A stretch of DNA of 64,000 nt, taken from assembly GCF_026191355.1 (NCBI RefSeq), contig NZ_JAPHOQ010000019.1, positions 23,862 to 87,861 on the forward strand. Direction: 5' to 3'. Under the pieces are notes generated by a model that had not been told where the DNA came from, made no database searches, and saw only the letters and a program-made list of their open reading frames with translations. The position numbers and the translations under genes were made by a program. This stretch comes from Legionella sheltonii (lineage in GTDB: Bacteria > Pseudomonadota > Gammaproteobacteria > Legionellales > Legionellaceae). Below, piece after piece: positions 57,362 through 64,000 of the stretch (position 1 is the stretch's first letter; every line of letters starts with the position of its first letter).

Positions 57362-58531
57362 TTAATTATTAACAAATTGATTAATCGTAAGAGTTAATCG
57401 ATTAACTAATTCTTCTATTTCTGCTTCGTTAATGATTAATGGGGGTAAAAGTCGAACTACCGTATCTGCGGTAACATTAAACAATATGCCATTGGCAAGT
57501 CCCAATAAACGAGCGTCAATAGCTGGTCGGTCGAGTTCAATGCCGATCATATAGCCTTTACCGCGAATCCCTTTCACACTTGGATGTTCTCCAAGATTTT
57601 TGATTAATTTTTCCATTAACAGGGCGCTGTTTTTGGTGACCTTTTCACAAATTTTATCGCGCTCTATGACTTCCAATACGGTTAAAGCGGTAGCACAAGC
57701 CAGGGGATTGCCTCCAAAAGTCGAGCCATGATTTCCTGGTTTAAATAAATCTTTTGCTCGTTTACTCATCAGACAGGCACCAATAGGGACGCCGTTACCC
57801 AAACCTTTAGCAGTTGTAAGGACATCAGGTTGAATGTCATAGTGCATGTAGGTAAAAAGCTTTCCAGTACGGCCATTTCCAGTTTGGATTTCATCCAAAA
57901 TAAGCATCCAGTCGTGTTGATCACAGAGCTTAGCTAGGGCGCGAAGGTAGCTCTCTTCTGCAGCATAAATTCCACCTTCACCTTGAATCGGTTCAAGCAT
58001 CACCGCAACCACATCTTCTCGATTTGCGGCAATGGTGTTAATGGCATCCAAATCATTAAAAGGTGCACGAATAAACCCGGGGACCAAGGGCTCAAAGCCG
58101 GCTTGCACTTTACGGCTTCCAGAAGCAGTTAAAGTTGCCATGGTACGACCATGAAAAGCTCTTTCCATAACAATAATTGAAGGAGTTTCTATTCCTTTTT
58201 TATGACCAAAAAGACGAGTCAATTTAATGGCTGCTTCATTTGCTTCAGCACCAGAGTTAGCAAAAAAAGCTTGCTCCATTCCCGTCATGGCTGTCAGCTT
58301 TTCAGCAAGTAACTCTTGTTGTTTGATATGAAACGTATTGGAGGTATGAATGAGTTTAGCTGCTTGTTGCTGTATGGTTTTTGTCACATCAGGATGGGCG
58401 TGTCCTAACCCACAAACTGCTATCCCGCTTAAGGCATCAAGATAAGCCTTTCCTTGTTCATCATACAACCAAACTCCTTCTCCATGGGTAAAAGTTATTG
58501 GCATAGGATTGTAACTTGTAATTAGAGCCAT
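57362..58531 (-). CDS. argD: Acetylornithine/ornithine-type aminotransferase
   Basis: 389 residues, class III PLP aminotransferase. It makes N-acetylornithine in arginine synthesis, and related enzymes also act on succinyl-diaminopimelate. Marks are ALSGIAVCGLGHAHP, NSGAEANEAAIKL, FHGRTMATLTASG, LDEIQTGNGRTG and the PLP lysine in TAKGLGNGVPIGA. AAGGAAA precedes the ATG. No other arginine genes are adjacent. Confidence 0.88.
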   Translation of the reverse strand: MALITSYNPMPITFTHGEGVWLYDEQGKAYLDALSGIAVCGLGHAHPDVTKTIQQQAAKLIHTSNTFHIKQQELLAEKLTAMTGMEQAFFANSGAEANEAAIKLTRLFGHKKGIETPSIIVMERAFHGRTMATLTASGSRKVQAGFEPLVPGFIRAPFNDLDAINTIAANREDVVAVMLEPIQGEGGIYAAEESYLRALAKLCDQHDWMLILDEIQTGNGRTGKLFTYMHYDIQPDVLTTAKGLGNGVPIGACLMSKRAKDLFKPGNHGSTFGGNPLACATALTVLEVIERDKICEKVTKNSALLMEKLIKNLGEHPSVKGIRGKGYMIGIELDRPAIDARLLGLANGILFNVTADTVVRLLPPLIINEAEIEELVNRLTLTINQFVNN

Positions 58532-58674
58532 AATATTTTCCTTAAAACTGAAGGATGTCCACTACTCAAAAATTATCTCTCCCATTTAAGAGAGAGATAG
58601 TGAGGGTGCCATTATAGCCACAACTTTCTTTGCTTGGGTATAGGTAAAGACCCCCTCAGTAAAAAAGAAGGTAC

Positions 58675-59253
58675 TTATTTTAGATTACTGGCTACAAAAT
58701 CCCAATTGACTAAAGCCCAGAAAGCAGAAATGTAGTCAGGGCGTGCATTGCGATAGTCAATATAATAAGCATGCTCCCATACATCGCAAGTCATTAACGC
58801 GGTTAAACCTTCCGTCATCGGAGTGCCTGCATTACTGGTGCTGATTATTTTTAAAGCACCCGCATTGTCTTGAACAAGCCAGGCCCAGCCAGAGCCAAAA
58901 GTTGTAATTGCAGTTTGGGTGAATAGCTCTTTAAATTTACTGAAAGATTCAAAGTGCTTATTAATTGCTTCAGCTAACTTACCTTTAGGCTCACCACCAC
59001 CATTGGGACTGAGACAATGCCAATAGAATGTGTGATTCCAAACTTGTGCGGCATTATTAAATATCCCGCCCTTTGATTTTTTAATGATCTGTTCCAGGTC
59101 CATGGATTCAAATTCGGTCCCAGGAATTAGTTTATTCAAATTGGTAACGTAGGCTTGATGATGTTTGCCATAATGATACTCTAAGGTTTCACTGGATATA
59201 TGAGGTTCTAAGGCATTCTTAGCGTACGGTAATTCAGGCAATGTAAATGTCAT
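58675..59253 (-). CDS. sodB: Iron superoxide dismutase
   Basis: 192 residues, full length. Metal ligands are His in [13 protein letters not shown], His in [12 protein letters not shown], and Asp and His in [31 protein letters not shown] and the Gly-Gly-Gly pattern favour the iron type over manganese. The start has AGGAG seven bases upstream. The leader just before it has a 14-base tandem duplication. Confidence 0.96.
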   Translation of the reverse strand: MTFTLPELPYAKNALEPHISSETLEYHYGKHHQAYVTNLNKLIPGTEFESMDLEQIIKKSKGGIFNNAAQVWNHTFYWHCLSPNGGGEPKGKLAEAINKHFESFSKFKELFTQTAITTFGSGWAWLVQDNAGALKIISTSNAGTPMTEGLTALMTCDVWEHAYYIDYRNARPDYISAFWALVNWDFVASNLK

Positions 59254-59571
59254 CCTAATCTCCTATTATTTTATTCTGCTTATTTTATTCTGCTGGTAAG
59301 TGTAGCAGGAAGGGCATGATATTCAATGAAGAATAACCATAATACTTAAAAAAGCAAACTAGGACCATAACTACTACTGGGTGCTGCAATAAAAGAGCAT
59401 GTTCACTGTCCATTTATATCGAATTTTTTGGTTATTAATAGATCAAATGGGGCATTAGTTGGCTTTTGGGCTAGGATCTGTTAATCTATTGTGCTAAAAA
59501 TTTATTGGTTGCGGGCTTAACCGGTTTTCGCGATAATGGGCGTAATTAATTTTATTATTTAAGGTGTGTGT
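59254..59571. other. Divergent promoter region sodB-grxD
   Basis: About 320 bases between divergent sodB and grxD. It includes the tandem duplication at 59267-59294. No clear promoter hexamers were identified. Confidence 0.5.
59267..59294 (-). repeat. 14-bp tandem duplication in the sodB leader
   Basis: TATTTTATTCTGCT occurs twice without a gap. In the sodB mRNA this reads AGCAGAATAAAATA twice, immediately before the ribosome binding site. Confidence 0.75.
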
Positions 59572-59889
59572 GTGGATACTTTAGAAAAAATTAAAAAGCA
59601 AATAGCAGAAAATGCCATCCTGCTTTATATGAAAGGATCGCCAAAAATGCCACAATGTGGATTTTCTGCGCGTGCGGTACAATGTATTGAATCATGTGGT
59701 GTCGATTTCGCTTATGTAGATGTTCTTGCTAATCCTGACATTCGCCAAACATTACCACAGTATTCTGATTGGCCCACCTTTCCACAACTCTATGTGAAGG
59801 GGGAATTAATCGGGGGGTCTGATATCATTGCCGAGCTTTTTCAACAAGGTGAATTAGAAACCATGCTGCGTGATGCAATTACTGCATAA
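59572..59889 (+). CDS. grxD: Monothiol glutaredoxin
   Basis: 105 residues from the GTG at 59572, with AAGG seven bases upstream; a GTG two codons earlier is too close to it. The active site is CGFS in KMPQCGFSARAVQ, and WPTFPQLYVKGELIGGSDI carries the cis-proline and glutathione-binding residues. Monothiol glutaredoxins of this type bind and pass on iron-sulfur clusters. It lies 48 bases before the peroxiredoxin gene and may share its transcript. Confidence 0.95.
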   Translation: MDTLEKIKKQIAENAILLYMKGSPKMPQCGFSARAVQCIESCGVDFAYVDVLANPDIRQTLPQYSDWPTFPQLYVKGELIGGSDIIAELFQQGELETMLRDAITA

Positions 59890-59937
59890 TAATGAGTCAA
59901 TACCATAAATAATAACTATAATGATGGAGATCATAGA

Positions 59938-60543
59938 ATGAGTGTATTAGTGGGACGAAAAGCCCCTGATTTTACCGTAGCGGCTGTTATGCCTAACGGT
60001 GACATTATGGATAAATTTAATTTACACGAGCATTTAAAAGGTAAGTATGGCCTCGTGTTTTTTTATCCTCTTGATTTTACTTTTGTATGCCCTTCTGAAT
60101 TGATTGCTTTAGATCATCGAATCGATGAGTTCAAAAGTCGTAATGTTGAGGTGGTCGCTGTTTCTATTGACTCACACTTTACTCATAATGCATACAGAAA
60201 TACTCCAATTAATAAGGGAGGCATAGGTCCTGTTCGGTTCACTATGGCTGCTGACATGACCCATAGTATTTGCCAATCTTATGGAGTTGAGCATCCAGCT
60301 GCAGGTGTTGCATTCCGAGGCGCATTTATTATCGATACGAATGGCGTAGTTCGCTCACAAATCGTTAATGATTTGCCTATTGGTCGTAACATGGATGAAA
60401 TCATAAGACTCATTGATGCGGTACAGCACTTTGAAGAAAATGGTGAAGTTTGTCCTGCGGGTTGGCAAAAAGGTAAGGCGGGTATGAAGGCATCTACTGA
60501 CGGTGTTGCTGCCTATTTAGCAGAGCATTCAGAAAACCTATAA
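59938..60543 (+). CDS. 2-Cys peroxiredoxin (AhpC/Prx1-type)
   Basis: 201 residues. It reduces peroxides with thiols. The peroxidatic cysteine is in DFTFVCPSE and the resolving cysteine in GEVCPAGW, as in typical 2-Cys enzymes. GVAFRGAFIIDTNGVVR is conserved in the family. GGAG lies eight bases before the ATG. It follows grxD, and a perfect hairpin follows it. In Legionella such enzymes are named AhpC; which paralogue this is cannot be said. Confidence 0.93.
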   Translation: MSVLVGRKAPDFTVAAVMPNGDIMDKFNLHEHLKGKYGLVFFYPLDFTFVCPSELIALDHRIDEFKSRNVEVVAVSIDSHFTHNAYRNTPINKGGIGPVRFTMAADMTHSICQSYGVEHPAAGVAFRGAFIIDTNGVVRSQIVNDLPIGRNMDEIIRLIDAVQHFEENGEVCPAGWQKGKAGMKASTDGVAAYLAEHSENL

Positions 60544-60558
60544 TTAGAGTATCAAGAA

Positions 60559-60586
60559 CCTCCTCTTCTACTTGTAGGAGAGGAGG
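60559..60586 (+). terminator. Hairpin after the peroxiredoxin gene
   Basis: CCTCCTCT pairs with AGAGGAGG and inner CTAC with GTAG, 16 bases after the stop. No T-run. CCCTC-type repeat sequence follows to about 60670. Confidence 0.65.
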
Positions 60587-60715
60587 GAGAGTGAGGGAGC
60601 ATTAAGTACAATTAGTACCCTCATTTGTCCTTACGGGCATCTTCTCCCTACGGGGGGAAGGACATTCCATAACTGCATCCCTAGTTGAAAAACTTTCTTG
60701 AGAATTTGAATCGAA

Positions 60716-61363
60716 TCATCCCTTATTGCATTTAGTTGCAGTTTCTTGCATCATTTTCCACATATTGGCCATATGACAAAACAAATCAGCGGTTTTTTCT
60801 GCGTCATAAATTGCTGAGTGCGCTTCTTGAGCATTAAATTGAATTTTTGCTGCCTGAGCTGCTTTGGCTAATACCGTTTGTCCATAAATGAATCCCCCCA
60901 ATGTCGCTGTATCAAAACAAGTAAAGGCGTGGAATGGCGATTTAACACCGGTTCTTTTTATTGCTTCCTTTATAAATAACAAATCAAACCATGCATTATG
61001 GCCGACCAGCACAGCGCGTTGGCATTGAGTTTCTTTAAGTGCAGCAAAAATAGGCTGAAATAAATTTTCTAACGCAATTTTCTCATCAATAGCAAAACGC
61101 AGAGGTTGATAAGGATCAATTTGATTGAATTCCAGAGATTTTTGATCTAATTCAGCACCTGGGAAAGGCAAAATATGCTCAAAATAACTTTCTCCACGGT
61201 GAAAATTACCTTGTTCATCCATACAAATAAATACGATACACATTTCGAGTAATGCATTTTTATAGGGATCGACTCCGGCTGTTTCCACGTCAACGACTAC
61301 AGGCAAAAAACCACGAAATCGTTCTTTTAGATTAAGGCAAGGCAAACTATCGTACGGGTTCAT
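60716..61363 (-). CDS. rnt: Ribonuclease T
   Basis: 215 residues from the ATG at 61363, which has GGAG seven bases upstream. RNase T is a DEDDh 3'-5' exonuclease that trims tRNA and 5S rRNA. Motifs: Exo I VVVDVETAGVDP, Exo II VGHNAWFDLLF, Exo III EAHSAIYDAEKTADLF. The start lies inside the end of pyrC, overlapping by 17 bases, so the two are coupled. A longer frame from 61405 is less likely. Confidence 0.95.
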   Translation of the reverse strand: MNPYDSLPCLNLKERFRGFLPVVVDVETAGVDPYKNALLEMCIVFICMDEQGNFHRGESYFEHILPFPGAELDQKSLEFNQIDPYQPLRFAIDEKIALENLFQPIFAALKETQCQRAVLVGHNAWFDLLFIKEAIKRTGVKSPFHAFTCFDTATLGGFIYGQTVLAKAAQAAKIQFNAQEAHSAIYDAEKTADLFCHMANMWKMMQETATKCNKG

Positions 61364-62384
61364 GAATACTCCATTGAATGGTTTCACCCGCAGCAATTGG
61401 GACAACTTGACTTGAGCCGAAAGGCAGATGGCTCGGTATCGCTTGTGGCGATTTAACTAATTCAATGGTCTGCTGATTGGGGGGTAATTGATAGAATTCG
61501 GCACCGAAACGACTGAGAAAGTTGTTGAGTTGTGTTAACTGGTTCAGCTCCTCAAACACTTGTGTATATAAAGCAACAGCGAATGGAGCAGAATAAATTC
61601 CTGCACAGCCACAGGCAGTTTCCTTAGCACTGACACTATGTGGGGCACTGTCTGTGCCGGCAAAAAACTTTGGATTACCACTGCAGGCGGCCTTCTGTAA
61701 TGCTTTTTGATCCTTTTCATGTTTCAAAATAGGTAAGCAGTAATAATGCGGTCTGACTCCGCCCACGAGCAATTTATTGCGATTGTATAGTAAGTGATGG
61801 GGTGTAATCGTCGCGGCAACAGTTGCTGGTGCTTCAGTCACAAATTCGACTGCAGCTTGGGTCGATATATGCTCAAGAACAATACGTAACTTGGGAAAAT
61901 TCTTTACTATGGGTTTTAAATACTCATCAATGAATAAAGACTCGCGTTCAAAAATATCGCTGTGCGTTACTTCTCCATGAATTTGCAGTACCAAGTTACT
62001 ATTTTGTAAGGTTTCAAAAAGGGGATAAAGATCGTTTAGGGATGTTGCACCAGCTTCAGAATTAGTTGTCGCTCCTGCGGGATAAAGTTTTGCACCGAGA
62101 ATATAAGGAATATGTGCTGCTTGATGTAATTCGTCGGCGCTCACAGAGTCATTCAGATAAAAAGTCATATAAGGTTCAAAATTCGTGCCTTTAGGAATGG
62201 CAGTTAGAATTCTATTTCTATATGAATTAATGGAAGATAATGTAGTGAGAGCCGGTTTAAGATTCGGCATAATTAACGCACGAGCAAAGTGTTGTGCACT
62301 ATCTGCCACAGTATGTTGTAGCATCTCATTATCTCTAAGATGGACATGCCAATCATCAGGACGATTAATTATTAATGTTTGCAT
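61347..62384 (-). CDS. pyrC: Dihydroorotase
   Basis: 345 residues from the ATG at 62384, matching the normal length; an upstream frame adds 32 residues with no family similarity. It closes the dihydroorotate ring in pyrimidine synthesis. Metal-binding marks: WHVHLRDN at the start, GAKLYPAGATTNS (carboxylated Lys), IHGEVT, LEHIST and GTDSAPHS. AGGAA precedes the start. The end overlaps rnt. Confidence 0.96.
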   Translation of the reverse strand: MQTLIINRPDDWHVHLRDNEMLQHTVADSAQHFARALIMPNLKPALTTLSSINSYRNRILTAIPKGTNFEPYMTFYLNDSVSADELHQAAHIPYILGAKLYPAGATTNSEAGATSLNDLYPLFETLQNSNLVLQIHGEVTHSDIFERESLFIDEYLKPIVKNFPKLRIVLEHISTQAAVEFVTEAPATVAATITPHHLLYNRNKLLVGGVRPHYYCLPILKHEKDQKALQKAACSGNPKFFAGTDSAPHSVSAKETACGCAGIYSAPFAVALYTQVFEELNQLTQLNNFLSRFGAEFYQLPPNQQTIELVKSPQAIPSHLPFGSSQVVPIAAGETIQWSIHEPVR

Positions 62385-62453
62385 TGTAAAGATTCCTGCG
62401 TTCTTGCCGATAACTAAGGATAACATGAAATCAGTGGCAGGAATGAATAAAAG

Positions 62454-63335
62454 ATGGCATTTGTGGATCACAAAGGACAATTTCTAACATGTGTTGCGTT
62501 GAGCGCCATGCTTACAATAAGTACAGCATATCCGATGACACAAGTTCATTTTGCAAATCCCTTAGGGGCAAAGGGATGGCGCGTAAGCCGTAATCCACTT
62601 CGATGTGGTTTATCTCTTACCATTCCAAATTATGGGATCGCGTATTTTGAACAATATGCAACTAAATCACCGCATTTTATCTTACGTACTTGGGATGAAG
62701 TCCAGCGATATTTACCAGCAAAACTGATTATAAAAGCGCCTATGTGGAAGCCTGCAGGACCTATCGCTTTAGCGGGGCAATTAATAGTTAAACCGGGTGA
62801 ATACGGTATTTATCTGCGACGGGACTCAACTTTAAAGTTACTGACCTTTTTATTACAAGGTTATGAACCCAATTTCATTTACCGTGGCGAAACAGGATTT
62901 AGTACCACAGTTGCCTTATCCCCAATTGGATTTCAGAAACCTTATTCCCGTTATCAAGAATGTATTGGAAATCTATTACCGTTTGATTACCAACAGATTA
63001 GAGAAAGTGTGTTCCATTATAAAGAAGATGATAGAGAGTTAACGGACGCATATAAAAATCAATTGCGTCGTATTGCCCGCTATGTAGATGCAGACCCTCA
63101 AATACACGAAATAAGAGTAGTGGGTTATGCTGATGGGAATGGTCGTAAGGGGTATAACAATGCAATATCTGAAGACAGGGCACGGGTAGTTAAAAAGTAT
63201 CTATTACAACTGGGTGTTCCTAAAGAAAAGCTCCATGTGACTTGGGTTGGTGAGCTTTATCCTATCGCTAGAAATGATACGGATGCAGGCCGAGCAGCAA
63301 ACCGAAGAGTGGAGATCACACTCATCAAGAAATAG
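62454..63335 (+). CDS. motY: MotY-like flagellar T-ring protein
   Basis: 293 residues, the length of Vibrio MotY. MotY sits in the periplasmic T-ring around the flagellar basal body and helps hold stators. An N-terminal hydrophobic segment (CVALSAMLTISTAYP) fits export. The N-terminal domain keeps the MotY pattern NPLRCGLSLTIPNYGIAYF and ends with ECIGNLLPFDYQQIRESVFHY. The C-terminal OmpA-like peptidoglycan-binding domain has VGYADGNGRKGYNNAISEDR and NRRVEITL. Divergent from pyrC, with no flagellar neighbours. Confidence 0.85.
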   Translation: MAFVDHKGQFLTCVALSAMLTISTAYPMTQVHFANPLGAKGWRVSRNPLRCGLSLTIPNYGIAYFEQYATKSPHFILRTWDEVQRYLPAKLIIKAPMWKPAGPIALAGQLIVKPGEYGIYLRRDSTLKLLTFLLQGYEPNFIYRGETGFSTTVALSPIGFQKPYSRYQECIGNLLPFDYQQIRESVFHYKEDDRELTDAYKNQLRRIARYVDADPQIHEIRVVGYADGNGRKGYNNAISEDRARVVKKYLLQLGVPKEKLHVTWVGELYPIARNDTDAGRAANRRVEITLIKK

Positions 63336-63723
63336 ATGTGAAAAATTATATTTAAACTATTTATAAGTCATTTTATTAAAATAATGGTTGCAAGTTATAA
63401 TTTATTCTCTATATTACTATCCTTAGCATTTCATTTTAAGTCCAAACTTTATTAGTTAGTGCTACAGAGGATGACTATCAGCATGACGATCTAAAGAAAT
63501 ACCATGCTGCTCAAAAAAAATATCCAATGACCAAAAAAGGCATATCTCATTGAAAAATATTAATTTTTTTTAGTAAATCTTCTTGACTTATTTCATTCCA
63601 CTGCTAATACTCACACTGTTGCATGCATCGACCTGAAGCGACGAAGGCATGCTAATGACAACTCCTAGTAGAGAGTTATCAATAGAAATAGGAAACAATA
63701 ATAATTTATGCGGAGACATAAGC
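63336..63723. other. Leader and promoter region of the outer-membrane protein gene
   Basis: About 390 AT-rich bases with no gene. A possible promoter is TTGACT (63583-63588), a 16-base gap, then TAATAC (63605-63610), which would leave a leader of about 110 bases. The -10 is a weak match. Confidence 0.35.
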
Positions 63724-64000
63724 ATGTTAAGTTTAAAGAAAACAACTTTAGCTATTTTAGCTTTGGGCAGCAGTTCACTATTTGCTGGTACCATGGGGCC
63801 AGTTTGCACCCCGGGTAACGTTACAGTTCCATGCCCAAGTACTGGATGGAACGTTGGTGGGCAAGCTCTTGTTTTACAAGTAATGACTGATAACAACATT
63901 TCTTTTGATTTGGATGTTACTCCAACTGGTGCTTCTCTGGACACTGAGTTGTCTGCACAATGGGACTGGGGTTTCCAAATTGAAGGTTCTTACCACTTCA
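63724..64000 (+). CDS. Legionella major outer membrane protein family, 5' part
   Basis: The gene runs past the window end; 92 residues are visible. A signal peptide (KKTTLAILALGSSSLFAG) is followed by MGPVCTPGNVTVPCP and a beta-strand pattern (LDVTPTGASLDTELSAQWDWGF) typical of the Legionella MOMP family of porins. GGAG lies eight bases before the ATG. The two early cysteines are typical of disulfide-linked MOMP. It could be any of several MOMP paralogues. Confidence 0.85.
   Translation, partial: MLSLKKTTLAILALGSSSLFAGTMGPVCTPGNVTVPCPSTGWNVGGQALVLQVMTDNNISFDLDVTPTGASLDTELSAQWDWGFQIEGSYHF

Overview
The window is chromosomal DNA from a Legionella-like gammaproteobacterium. The evidence is the AT-rich composition, the dnaA-dnaN-recF-gyrB block followed by agmatine-pathway genes, hfq and hflX, a PagP/Rcp homologue, a ProA-like M4 protease, the start of a Legionella-type major outer membrane protein, and several large, family-less proteins that look like Dot/Icm effectors. 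The species cannot be fixed from sequence alone.

Layout. 1-2038: the end of a YdcF-like gene, a membrane protein of unknown function, and an AT-rich spacer with DnaA boxes (probable oriC). 2039-8472: dnaA, dnaN, recF and gyrB, with two perfect 16-bp parS palindromes. 8491-11521: a secreted sedolisin protease and a uridine-kinase-like protein, separated by hairpins. 11709-15518 (minus): aguB-speA-aguA, a complete arginine-to-putrescine route with abutting genes. 15582-23462: an effector-like gene with an acidic tail, hfq, a 1493-residue repeat-containing protein, and hflX. 23565-32036: a periplasmic thioredoxin-like protein, thymidine kinase, an ADP-ribosyltransferase-like protein, a protein with two HEPN-type RxxxxH motifs, a pirin, and a two-gene unknown unit. 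32102-40690: a secretome island with an S28 peptidase, two divergent DUF1566 paralogues split by an IS5-like element carrying a GIY-YIG gene, and an M4 metalloprotease. 40929-49862: membrane and housekeeping genes (TauE-like, darP, rlmKL, a K+-channel-like two-TM protein, a Mpo1-like protein, pagP, an APC permease, a Pit transporter, coq7). 49868-53280: a membrane protein with a CE-clan cysteine-protease signature, divergent from a second ADP-ribosyltransferase-like protein. 53350-64000: a hybrid histidine kinase, a PLP aminotransferase, argD, sodB, grxD, ahpC-type peroxiredoxin, rnt, pyrC, motY and the 5' end of an outer-membrane protein gene.

How it works together. The housekeeping core (replication initiation, chromosome segregation sites, polyamine synthesis, Hfq regulation, oxidative defence) is interrupted by single lineage-specific genes, mostly secreted proteases and probable host-directed effectors. 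The strongest new leads are the two ART-like paralogues with identical motif spacing (26 kb apart), the CE-clan-like membrane protein, and the tandem-HEPN-like protein. All three rest on motif reading and need structure prediction or profile searches.
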